In this document: piece by piece, positions 22,201 through 31,905 of the stretch | How positions within the stretch are numbered: position 1 is the stretch's first letter | How the letters are laid out: each line of letters starts with the position of its first letter | Assembly: GCF_963259705.1 (NCBI RefSeq) | Contig: NC_081841.1 | Span: forward strand, 87,681,063 to 87,745,062 | Reading direction: 5' to 3' | DNA: 64,000 nt | DNA from: Myotis daubentonii | Taxonomy: Eukaryota > Chordata > Mammalia > Chiroptera > Vespertilionidae | Program-made: the position numbers and the translations under genes | Notes under the pieces: generated by a model | Told to the model about the DNA's origin: nothing | Seen by the model: only the letters and a program-made list of their open reading frames with translations | Database searches by the model: none

Positions 22201-22628
22201 CTATGATTGTATTGTTGTTGATGTCTCCCTTGATATCTTCCAGGAGGTTTCTTTATGTATTTGGGTGTTCCTGCATTGGGTGCATACATGTTTTTCAGGG
22301 TTATATCCTCGTGTTGTATCAATCCCTTTAGTATTATGAAGTGGCCTTCCTTATCTCTTGTTATGGCCTTCACTTTGAGGTCTATTTTGTCAGATATAAG
22401 TATTGATACCCCAGTTTTTTTTTTTCATTTCTTTTTGCCTGAAATATATTTTTGCATATCTTCACTTTCAGTCTGTGTGAGTCCCTTGTTCTGAGGTGGG
22501 TCTCTTGTAGACAGCATATATATGGGTCTTGTTTTTTTCATCCATTCACTCACTTGATGTCTTTTGATTGGAGCATTTATTCCGTTTACATTTAAAGTTA
22601 TTATTTAAAGGTATTTGTTTGTAGCCAT
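19276..22628 (-). pseudogene. LINE-1 ORF2 (endonuclease-reverse transcriptase), disabled
   Basis: ORF2 encodes the endonuclease and reverse transcriptase that copy L1 RNA into DNA at the nick. The start is the ATG at 22628, matching the usual opening 'MATNKYL'; codon 8 is already a stop (TAA). The remaining frame runs in pieces. '[19 protein letters not shown]' (around 21650) and '[19 protein letters not shown]' (around 21490) mark the RT start. 'DQVGF', '[12 protein letters not shown]' and 'SPLL' follow. The catalytic FADD box reads LVYD (20982-20993), so the first of the two adjacent aspartates is lost. The endonuclease is cut short near 22150, where roughly 140-160 codons are missing compared with the usual length of about 1275. 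The cysteine-rich end '[14 protein letters not shown]' is at 19681-19640. Inactive. Confidence 0.93.
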
Positions 22629-22676
22629 TTTTATTTTTTGTGCCTGTGTTCTTTCTTACCGTTCTATTTCTTCTTT

Positions 22677-23540
22677 TTACACCAGTCCCTTTAGCATTTC
22701 TTGCATTGTTGGCTTGGTAGTGATAAACTCTGTTAGGCTTTTTTTTTTTTTTTAAATCTGTGAAGCTCCTTATTTCCCCTTCAATTTTGAATGATAGCTT
22801 TGCTGATAGAGTATTCTTGGATTCAGTCACTTGCTTTCCATCACTTTGTAAATTTTCTTCCATTCTTTTCTGGCCTGATGTGTTTCTGTTGAGAAATCAT
22901 TTGATAATCTAATGGGAGATCCCTTGTATGTAACTTTCTGTCTCTCTTGCAGCCTTTAAGATTCTCTCTTTGTCCTGAACATTTGCCATCATAATTATGA
23001 TGTGTCTTGGTATAGGTCTTTTCAGGTTCATCTTGTTTGGAACTCTCTGTGATTGTGTGACTTTTTTCTTTCCCACATCAGGGAAGTTTTCTGACATTAT
23101 TTCTTCAAATAGGTTTTCTAACCCTTGTTCCTCTTCCTGTTGTTCTGGCACCCCTATTATTCATATGTTGCTTCTTTTCATGTTGTCCCATAACTCCTTA
23201 AGGCTCTCCTCCTGTCTTTTAATTTTTTTCTCCAATTGCAGTTCAGTTTGGGTATCTTTTGATTCTGTGTCTTCTAATTCGCTAATTTGGTCCTCTGCTT
23301 CTTCTAGTCTACTGTTAACTTTCCATGGAATTTTTTTATTGCAGCTATATCACTCTTCATTTCTTCTTGACTCTTACATAAGTTGTTGATATTTTCATCC
23401 ATCTGGTTTATGTACTGTATGACCCTTATTCTGAATTCTTTTTCTGTCATGCACATGCCTCTTTCACTTAGCTGCTTTTCTGGTGAGTCCTCCTTTTCTT
23501 TCCTTTGGGGGTTTCTTTGCCTACCTATTTTTTGTCTCAC
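22677..23540 (-). pseudogene. LINE-1 ORF1 (RNA-binding chaperone), disabled
   Basis: ORF1p forms trimers that coat L1 RNA. The frame opens at 23540. It shows a basic N-terminus ('NPQRKEKEDSPEKQL'), then the start of the coiled coil ('MTEKEFRIRVIQYINQMDEN'), then the central RRM-type region near 23150-22910 ('NLFEEIMSENFPDVGKKK', 'KRPIPRHIIIMMANVQDKER'), and a C-terminal piece ('KLSFKIEGEIRSFTD') before the stop at 22677-22679. A frameshift near 23310 breaks the coiled coil, and a stop follows the RRM. Another shift lies in the A run at about 22740-22754. No full protein is possible. Confidence 0.9.
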
Positions 23541-25606
23541 TGACTGATCTAGATGTTGAGTCCTGCAGGGGCTGCTCCTTGGGTGGCAGTGGCTCCTCGG
23601 GCTGCGGTTGCTCCTTGGGTGGTCATGGAAGCGGCTTCTCTGGTGGGTGCTGTTTGTAGCAGTGGTGTCTCCTCTGGCTGGTGGGGGAGGCTTCTCACAC
23701 AGCTGGTGTTACTTGGATGGGGGTGGGCTGATCATGAGGCTGCTGTTCCTCAGATGGTGGCAGGCTGTGTACGGCTGCTGCTCATTGGACAGGGGCGGAT
23801 TGCTCATGTGGCTGCTGTTCCTTGGATCAGGGCTGGCTGCACACTGCTGCTGTTCCACAGGTGGCGTGTGCTGCTCTTGAGGCTGCTGCTTCTTGGACAG
23901 GGGCAGGTTGCTTGCAGGGCTGCTGCTCCTCAGACAGGGGTGGGCAGCTCACCCAACTGGTGCTTGTCAGACAGGTACAGGCTGCATGTGGCTGCTGCTC
24001 CTCGGACCAGTGAGGGCTGCACAGGGTTTCCACTCCTCTGACATGGGCAGTTTGCTCGTGTGGCTGCTGCTCCTCAGACTGGGGTGAGCTGCTTGGGCGG
24101 CTGTTGCTCCTCAGGCGGGAGTGAGCTGCACATGCACCTGATGCTCCTCGCATGGGGGCAGGCCACTCACCCAACTGATGTTTGTCAGACAGGTGCAGGC
24201 TGTGTGTGGCTGCTGCTCCTCAGACTGGTGCGGGCTGCTCGGGCGCCTGCTGCTCCTTGAATTGGGGCAGGCTGCTGGCGGCGCTGCTGTTCCTCATACA
24301 GGGGCATGCTGCTCACACAGCTGCTGCTCCTCCACAGAACCAATAGATAAACAAAAAAAATACAAACACCAAACACCCAGCAAAGAGGGTGGGGGCAGAA
24401 TCTGTAGAGGCTGAGCTTATATACAGAAAGTAAGGTTAAGAGTTGGATGAATATGGGGAGGACCTCAGTTCAGTATAGAGGAAGTAGAAAGGGGGTGGGT
24501 GGATAAGTAGAAAGAGAACGAGAAGAAACTATTAATAATAATAATAATAATAATAAATTTACAAAAAAATTGATTTCAAACTGGTATAAAAAATAAAAAA
24601 TAGCAAATAAAAAATAAAATAGAGTGATGGAAAAATAATGTGAAAAGAAATAGAAAATAAAGCAACAAACAAAAATGGGAAAACAAAGGAAAAAAAGAAA
24701 AAAGAGATAACAAAATAATAATTAAAAAATAAAAATAAAAATGAAAAAGTGAAGTGTTGTTCCTTTGGCTGGCTTAAAATCCCAGTCTTCTATACTATGC
24801 TGTTTCTCAGGTTCCTGTTGCTGGGACTGAAGGTCTCTCTTTAGGCCAGTCCCTTTGGACTCTCAGGGACTATTTAGATTTTTTTTTTAATCCTTTGTAC
24901 CATTCAGGGTGGAATCTGGGTGTGGCTGCATTGGTTGCCTGGAGGCTGGAGAGAGGGGCTATATCTTCAGGACAAAATGGCTGCCCAGGTCCCGGGCTCA
25001 GGTATGACTCAGCACCAGACTCACTGCCACTTCTCCTGGACCCCCCTCCACTCCCCAGCCACTCTCCAGACTCCACAAGTCCACATCTTCTCCCTCACCT
25101 CAGCCACAGGTAAGTGTTCATATCCAAAAGGTCCTATGAACTAGGTTCAGTGAAGAAAGGCTCACGCCACAGAGAGGGGAAAGACTGCGCCTCTGTGAGC
25201 TCCTCTCCTGCCGGCACTGTGTGGTCTGGTCAGCCCTTCAGGCTGCCCTCTCTAAGTTCAGCCTTTCGTGACTATGGACCCAGATCTAGACACCCCTGCC
25301 ATCCAGCAGTCCTGTGGACCTACTTTCCACAGTCAGATGCTGTGCCTGTCCCCAGGGACACGTCTTGGTGCTGTGCAGATCCCCGCTGACCCTCTGGGCT
25401 CAAGCTCTGTCAGACTCTCCTGCCCAGATCCTTGATTTGACCTTTCTCCAGGGATCCTCTGCCCTTCCTGGCTGCAAACTCTCACCAGCTGAGTCTCCTT
25501 CGCCAGTTCGGGTTGGATGTTATCCGTTTCAGCTGCTCATTTTATTTGCTCCAGGACAAGGCTCAGAACACATCCGTCTATCCCGCTGCCATTTTGTCCC
25601 TCCTCT
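23541..25606 (-). promoter_or_regulatory. LINE-1 5' UTR (internal promoter region)
   Basis: About 2.1 kb lie between the L1 start and ORF1. Its first bases (25606 downward) read 'agaggagggacaaaatggca'. The 3' half (about 23560-24340) is GC-rich and internally repetitive: plus-strand 'ggctgctgctcctcagac' recurs with variation roughly every 60-120 bases. A middle stretch (24530-24760) is A-rich on the plus strand. In L1 families the 5' UTR holds an internal RNA polymerase II promoter; that is family knowledge, and I see no decisive motif here. The many ORFs through the repeats are low-complexity. Confidence 0.8.
24534..24556. repeat. (ATA)n microsatellite
   Basis: Seven to eight tandem trinucleotides within the L1 5' UTR. 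Confidence 0.9.
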
Positions 25607-25617
25607 CAAAGCTTCTC

Positions 25618-27183
25618 AAAGAAGTTTCAGTTTCTTTCAAAAACTGTCATTGGTCTCTTATTATAAAGCACTATTGCTCCTTTCATTGTGGCTACACTTT
25701 AGAAATAGATGCTGCAGAGATAAAACACCACCTGGGATATTTCTCCCTTAAAGCAGGACAGTAATTGTTAACAGGCTTGGTGCTTTTGTGGGTTTATTTT
25801 AAACATTCCTAAAAAAGTAGGATTTGTAATTTTCCTTCAGATTACAAGCTGACACTTAAAAAAAAAAAAAGTAGCAGGGAATGTAGCACTTCTGTGTGAT
25901 GGCAGCTGATAATTACCATAGTGTGAGTGGGGCTAGATATAACCCAGGCATTTTAAGAAACATGGCTGATTACAGAGCTTTAAGAGTAACTCAATTCAGG
26001 AATTTTGCTTTGTTAGTCAAATTGAACTGTCTTACTTAACCAATTTCATCACATTTCTTTCTTTTATTTTTCAACCAAAAGCCACTTTCTCACCTTCAAT
26101 TGCAAGGCTGTTCTCAGGAAGAACGACATACAAAACTGAAATGTGAAATATAGGCAATCTTCTAAGAGTATCAGTATGAAACGGATTCTCATCATGTGTA
26201 ACACCTATGGGAAGGCACACTGTGTGATAGCATTTTTTTCATAGTGTCAGAAGGTTACACTTTTTTCCCCCTGAAAAAGTAAAGAAATAATTTTGTGGCT
26301 AATGTCAGGATAAACAAATGTCACACTGTCTGAGCTTGGTAGTATGTACACCCAGGGAACTTAGAGAGAACTGTTAATCCAACTATGTGAGAAGTGAGAG
26401 AAGATAGTGTCTTATAAGGAAATGGGAAGTCTTCAAACATATTTTTAAATACAGTTAGTAGACAATCATCATTTTCTTTTTAAATTAATTGTACACCTTA
26501 GAGTTGCTCAGTTTTGATTACTGGCACACACACAAAAAAATGTGTGTGGTCTGATAGTAGAAGATTCAAATTCACAATAATGCAGAATGTAGTAACTGCT
26601 ATTGCAATGAAAAACTATTGCTCAGTCATATTTCATATAATTCATGAGTTATAATTTGTCTACATAAATACCCATTTCTAAGAGTTTAGCCCAATAAATG
26701 CCCCAAACCTCTCCTTCTGAAAATTGGGGGCTGAAAATACTTGCAATTAGGGAAAGATGCAAATTATTTAAAGTCCAAGGCCCTCTTAAAGAAAAGTAAA
26801 AGTACATAATTACGAATATAAAATTAGATCAATGACCTTGCAAAGAGCCTTAAGGGGTGCTGAAGTTGAACTTCATAATTTCATGGTAAATCCATCTCTA
26901 CTTGAGAAATAGTCTAGTTTATACAAGACTGAGGTGGAAACATATTTATATCTGATGAACCAGTGTTCCTTCAGAGATCACCATGGTATTCAAGGCAGTT
27001 ACCTTTGCCTTTACTGGTCACTTTACTCCAATTCCAATCCTTCATGTTGCCATGTCTGTCTTCATTAATTTTTACCCTACCTCCTACCAAACACATACAG
27101 AGATATGATTCCACTTTGTACCTCTATCACTGCTTCTTCAAGCTTACCTTATATTGTCTAATATTACCACAGCATTAAATTAG
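25618..27183. other. unassigned DNA
   Basis: About 1.6 kb with no recognised gene or repeat. A short perfect hairpin, 'cacacacaaaaaaatgtgtg', lies at 26525-26546. Confidence 0.4.
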
Positions 27184-27586
27184 TGTTTTGGACTGAATTG
27201 TCCCCCCGCAAATTCATTGTTGAACCCTTAACCCCCAAAAATTTCAGAATGTGACTGTATTTGGAGATAGGACTTTTAAAGGGGTGATTAAGTTTAAATG
27301 AGGCTTTTAGGTGAACCCTAATCCAGTTTGGATGGCGAACTTATAAGAGGAAATTTGGATGCATAAAAGAGACACCAGGAATACACATGCATAGAGGGTT
27401 GACCATGTGAGAAGGCAATAAGAGGGTGGTCATCTGCAAGTCAAAAACAGAGGCCTCACAGGAAACCACCTTGTCAGCACTTCGATCTTGGACTTCCAGC
27501 CTCTAGAATTCTAAGAAAATAAACTTCGGTTGCTTAAGACACCTGGTCTGTGGTGTTTTGTTACAGCAGTCCTAGTAAACTAAAAT
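27184..27586 (+). mobile_element. solitary MaLR LTR (MLT1/MST type)
   Basis: An ERVL-MaLR LTR in full order: 'ggactgaattgtcccccc', 'gaatgtgactgtatttggag', 'gaggaaatttggatgc', 'ttgaccatgtgagaaggcaa', 'gatcttggacttccagcctc', 'aagaaaataaacttcggttg' and 'tttgttacagcagtcctagt'. AATAAA sits in the expected place. It stands alone, the result of recombination between two LTRs, or lost its partner. Confidence 0.88.
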
Positions 27587-27611
27587 AGTTAATTAGAATT
27601 TATCAAATAAA

Positions 27612-28707
27612 CCAGGGAGCGGGCCTAAGCCATCAGTTGGACATCCCCTAAGGGCTCCCGGACTGCAAGAGGACATAGGCTAGGCTGAGGGAACCCCCTG
27701 AGTGCATGAATTTTGTGCACCGGGCCTCTAGTCTTATCTAATAAAAGAGAAACATAAAAATTGACCGTACCTCCACTACATTCACAAGTCACACCCACCA
27801 GCCAATCAGAGGGACTATATGCAAATTAACCTAAACAAAATGGTGGCCGGCAGCCACGGAGCTGGAGCAAGCAGGAGGCTTGGTTGCCCTGGTGACAGAG
27901 GAAGCCAAGATTCCCGCCTGCCCTGGCAGGCTGTGGTCTCCACTCAAGGCAACAAAGTTTCAATTATAGAAGATAAATAAATTCCAGATACCTGCTTCCA
28001 GCCAGCCTCCACTGGGAGCTTGGGTGGCTGGGGGCTGTAGCCAGCCTGCAAACAGCCATCAGCCACTCACCCAGGCTGGCCAGGCACCCCAGAAAGACCC
28101 TCCTCCCTGAAGGGGGTGTGGCCAGCCTGAAAATGGCCCTCAGCTCCTCACCCAGGCTGGCCAGGCACCCCAGCGGGACCCACACCCTGATCCGGGACAC
28201 CCTTCAGGGCAAACCAGCCGGCCCCCACCCATACACCAGGCCTCTATCCTATATAATAAAAGGGTAATATGCAAACTGACCCTAACAGCAGAATGACTGG
28301 GAATGACTGGTCACTATGACACACACTGACCACCAGGGGGCAGACGCTCAATGCAGGAGCTTCCCCCTGGTGGTCAGTGCACTCCCACAGGGGAGCTCTG
28401 CTCAGCCACAAGCCAGGCTGATGGCTGCCAGTACAGTGGTGGTGGTGGGAGCCTCTCCCGCCTCCTCAGCAGCGCTAAGGATGTCCGCCTGCAGCTTAGG
28501 CCTGCTCCCTGCTGGCAAGTGGACATCCCCCGAGTGCTCCTGGGCTGCCAGAGGGATGTCTGACTGTCAGCTTCGGCCCAATCCCCCCAGGGAGTGGGCC
28601 TAAGCCAGCAGGTGGACATCCCCCGAGGGGTCCCAGACTGCGAGAGGGCACAGGCTGGACTAAGGGACCCTCTGGAGTGCACAAATGTTTGTGCACCGGG
28701 CCTCTAG
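27612..28707 (+). mobile_element. head-to-tail Helitron array (3' fragment plus composite A+B)
   Basis: Three Helitron pieces abut. 27612-27731 is a 3' end fragment with the hairpin 'gtgcatgaattttgtgcac' and CTAG (27728-27731). Unit A (27732-28246) begins at the very next base, 'tcttatctaataaaagag'. Unit B (28247-28707) begins 'tcctatataataaaaggg' and ends CTAG after 'gtgcacaaatgtttgtgcac'. Units A and B have the same order, and the same 'cctcta|tcc' type junction, as the composite at 14834-15996. Unit A here also carries an internal duplication of 'ctcacccaggctggccaggc' (about 28068 and 28148). No Rep-helicase. Confidence 0.9.
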
Positions 28708-29499
28708 TATGCTTAATAACACAACAGAAGCTAACTGAGTGCCTATAGGCACATTTTTCAAATATTTTGGTTGAATGAAAGAACAAGTGCTTGCATGCAC
28801 ACACACATGCAATCAGGGTAGATTTCTACAGGGAGTTTTGATGAAATAGTATTCTTTTTTATTTTCTTCCCTCGGACAATGCCAACTGCAAAGGAAGGTT
28901 GTAGTGATAACATAAAATCCATGATTTAGTAGGTCTTAATAATGACCAAATATATACAATCATTGAGTCCTTGTATGGTAGAAATTCAGGAAAATAAGAG
29001 GTGACCAAATTTTCCCAAACATATCAGAGCATTGAAATCATGATAGATATTCTTTTGGTGATGAAAGTAGTGCCCACAGGTACAAAGGTTTTTACTGTTG
29101 TTTGTTTGTTTTAACATGGTCTTGTACAGTAGGCTGGCTATTTGTCACAGGCCTTATATGGTGCTGCCTGAAATTGTAAACTTTCTTTGAGTGAAAAAAC
29201 CTATATGGTCAGATCTTTCAGAATAAATCTTAAGAAAATGTGTCAATACAACCCACATCTCATGGGACATGAGATAAATCTGTGTCACAAAACCAATTTA
29301 TTAATTTGTGATTAGTTATAAATTACTATCCCTGTGCATATGACAATGCAGAAGACATTATTATTTATGTGGGGACTTGATGAGAGCATATTAAAAGCAA
29401 AGAAAATAGTTGTTCTTGAAGAGTTTTCACTAGTTAGAAGTGCCTACTGATGAGTTGGTCTTCCATTTCCAGGGAAAATTTTATTTCAAATTGATAGAC
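28708..29499. other. unassigned DNA
   Basis: About 790 bases without a recognised gene or repeat. Confidence 0.4.
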
Positions 29500-30033
29500 C
29501 ATACATTTATCTATTGTGCTATTTATTTATCTTATAAACATTTACTAAGCCTCTACAATAGGCCAAATATTACACTAGGCATTAGATCCTCTAAAATAAA
29601 ACAGTAGTATGCAAATTGACTGAACAGCTGAATAGCAGAATGACCATCTAGACAACTATCTGGGACCACGTTATGACACCTACTGGCTCCAGGCCAGCCA
29701 AGGCAGGTGTGATGTGATTGGTCAGGGGCCCAGTCATCTCCCCATGATTGCTCTGCAGAGGGAGGCCCAGGCCACCAGCCAGTAGGGTGGTCAATTGGGG
29801 GGCCCCATGATCGCCCTGCAGAGGGAGGCCCAGGCCACCAACTGGTGGCTGTGGTGGGTGGGCAGGGCCTCCCTCTGTGAGGGAAGCCTGGGTACTGGGT
29901 GCTGGAGGGAAGCCAGTGCTGGCAGCCGGAGGAAGGAAGGCCTACTCTTGCATGAATTTTGTGCATCGAGCCTCTAGTATACAATAATGAACAATGCCAA
30001 CATTGTCTCTGTCCAGATAGAACTTATGCTTTA
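29500..30033 (-). repeat. LINE-2 3' end relic, split twice
   Basis: Antisense L2 3' end. 'aaacatttactaagcctcta' and 'ggccaaatattacactaggc' lie left of a Helitron (29587-29977). 'atacaataatgaacaatgcc' and 'gtccagatagaacttatgct' continue the same L2 to its right, up to the AZI2 retrocopy insertion point. The sequence after the retrocopy (from 31893) continues the interrupted locus. Confidence 0.65.
29587..29977 (+). mobile_element. HeliBat-type Helitron inside an L2
   Basis: 391 bases between A (29586) and T (29978). The 5' end is 'tcctctaaaataaaacag', then 'tatgcaaattgactgaacag'. The hairpin is 'tgcatgaattttgtgca' and the end is 'gagcctctag'. An internal segment 'gctctgcagagggaggccca' occurs twice, about 70 bases apart (near 29750 and 29815). 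Non-coding. Confidence 0.92.
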
Positions 30034-31892
30034 GGCTGGCATGGCCCCAGCACCGAGTGCCAGGACCGAGGCAGCCCCCTTCCAGCCGGGTGCTGCTCAC
30101 CACCAGCGCCTCTTGGCCGCATTTCCCTGCTGCAGGGCGGCCTGAATGGGCACTGAGGGGGCCGGCACCAGTGGTCCTAGGCCTTGTGCGCGCATTTGCT
30201 GGGTAACAGGCCTGCTCCAGGCAGCGCCTGGGCCCCTCCTGCCCGGGCTTGCCACTCCTTCCCCATCCTCGGGGCCCCAGCCCACTGGTCGGTCCTGGTG
30301 CAGTCTAGGCCAAAGCAATGGGAACCCCTCCGCGGGGTACCTGGAGTGGCGGTGTCTTCGAGGAAACCAGAAGCCCGTGGTGATTCCTGGCGACCCGTCC
30401 GAACTCTGGGGAATCAAAACTCCACGGCGCTACGTAGCCTGACTTAGGGCTGTCATGGATACATTGGTAGATGATATCTGCATTCTAAATCATGAAAAAG
30501 CCCATAGGAGAGATACAGTGACTCCGGTCTCAATATATTCAAATGAGTCTGTTGCTTCACATTTTGCCCTTGTCACTGCATATGAAGACATCAAAAAATG
30601 ACTCAAGGATTCAGAAAAAGAGAACTCTTTCCTAAAGAAAAGAATAAAATTTTTGGAAGATAAGCTTATAGGCGCTTTATTAGATGAAGAAACAAGTTCT
30701 GTGGGACGAGAACAAGTAAATAAGGCCTATCATGCATATTGAGAGGTTTGCATTGATAGAGATAATTTAAAGAGCAAATTGAATAAAATGAATAAAGACA
30801 ACTCTGAATCTTTGAAAGTATTGAATGAACAGCTGCAGTCTAAAGAAGTAGAACTCCTCCAGCTAAGAACAGAGGTGGAAACTCAGCAAGTGCTAAGGAA
30901 TTTAAATCCACCTTCATCAAACTGGGAAGTGGAAAAGTTGAGTTGTGACCTGAAGATCCATGGCTTGGAACAAGAACTAGAACTGATGAAGAAAGAATGT
31001 AATAATCTCAGAATGGAGCTACAAAAAGCCAAACAAACAGATCCATCTCAGGAAGACAATCTGCAGAGCAGAGATCTCCAAAGACTAAGCATTTCAAGTG
31101 ATGATGTGCAAAATGCATACTGGTAGCTGAAGAGAGAAATGTCTAATTTACATCTGGTGACTCAAGTACAGGTTGAACTGCTAAGAAAACTGAAAACCCC
31201 GCTGCGATCAAGAAAGCCTGTGCTCCTGTAGGATTCATGGAAGACCTTGGGAAAGAAAGCACAAAACTGCACTTGACGAATTTCACTGCAACATGCAAAA
31301 GACCAAATGGCAAAACTCTTCGTCATGCCACATCTCCCCCTTTACCAGGAGATGTAAAGGTTTTCTCAGGGAAAGCAATTCTCCAATCATGGACAGATAA
31401 CGAGAGACCCATTCCTCATGACTGTTCAGACTTTCAGGAACGCTACTCGTATGGCAGAAATTCCCTGGAAGACAATTCTTGGGTACTCCCAAGCCCTCCT
31501 AAATCAAGTGAAAAAGCATTTGGGGAAACTAAAAATAAAACTTTGCCTTTACCCATCCTGCCACCCCCGCATAACTTGGATCAATGTAATCAAAACTGCC
31601 TTTATAAGAATTAATTCTGAAGAGATCTGTGACTTGGTCATGAGGTTGCTGTACCTCCTGCCAGCATTCTTGAGAAATTATTTAATAAACTGAAAGCAGG
31701 TTTTGATTAAACTTTTGCAGAGTTCTTCAATGTACACATTTGCACATACTGTAACGTATTATGTAGTTGATTTTCCAGTATGAGAGCAACCCTCCAGCTT
31801 CACATTCTGGCTAAGAATCTGATATATACTACTAATAAATTAATAAACTTGAGGTGTTTCAAAAAGACAAAGAAACAAAACAAAATAAAAAA
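30034..31892 (+). pseudogene. AZI2: processed pseudogene of AZI2 (TBK1-binding adaptor NAP1)
   Basis: An intronless copy of the AZI2 mRNA: GC-rich 5' UTR (30034-30454), coding part (30455-31614), 3' UTR with AATAAA at about 31834 and 31842, and an A-rich tail (about 31861-31892). A 13-bp target duplication, 'aacttatgcttta', lies at 30021-30033 and 31893-31905, so it was made by L1 machinery. AZI2 is a cytoplasmic coiled-coil adaptor of TBK1/IKK-epsilon in interferon signalling. Recognisable pieces: 'HFALVTAYEDIKK', 'NKDNSESLKVLNEQLQSKE', 'WEVEKLSCDLKIHGLEQEL', 'AILQSWTDNER' and 'NQNCLYKN' at the C-terminus. In-frame stops sit at 30599 (TGA, codon 49), 30740 (TGA, codon 96) and 31124 (TAG, codon 224). 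A one-base loss near 31196-31210 shifts the frame. The 125-residue stretch after 31237 is open to the natural stop. No intact protein results. Confidence 0.94.
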
Positions 31893-31905
31893 AACTTATG
31901 CTTTA

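Larger units (their letters stand above)
18995..25606 (-). mobile_element. nearly full-length LINE-1 with 11-bp target duplication
   Basis: A minus-strand L1 of about 6.6 kb with 5' UTR (25606-23541), ORF1 (23540-22677), a 48-base spacer, ORF2 (22628-19276) and 3' UTR (19275 to about 19021). Its tail is two A runs separated by a short unique piece (about 19020-18995). The 11-mer 'caaagcttctc' lies at 18984-18994 and 25607-25617, the expected target duplication, which shows that this whole block arrived in one insertion. ORF1 and ORF2 are broken by stops, frameshifts and deletions. The 5' UTR contains an (ATA)n run at 24534-24556. Confidence 0.95.

Noticed and set aside
23553..24414. Several overlapping plus-strand ORFs rich in Leu, Gly, Cys and Ala
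   Set aside because: They are antisense readings of the repetitive L1 5' UTR. Overlapping frames are all open, as expected from a tandem GC-rich repeat.
30034..30454. CpG-island-like GC-rich stretch that could be a host promoter
   Set aside because: It is the copied 5' UTR of the AZI2 mRNA inside the target duplications, so it arrived by retrotransposition.
31237..31614. Possible functional 125-residue AZI2 C-terminal protein
   Set aside because: It lies in a processed pseudogene, downstream of three stops and a frameshift, and its ATG is not the start of the parent protein. Without expression or selection evidence I do not call it a gene.
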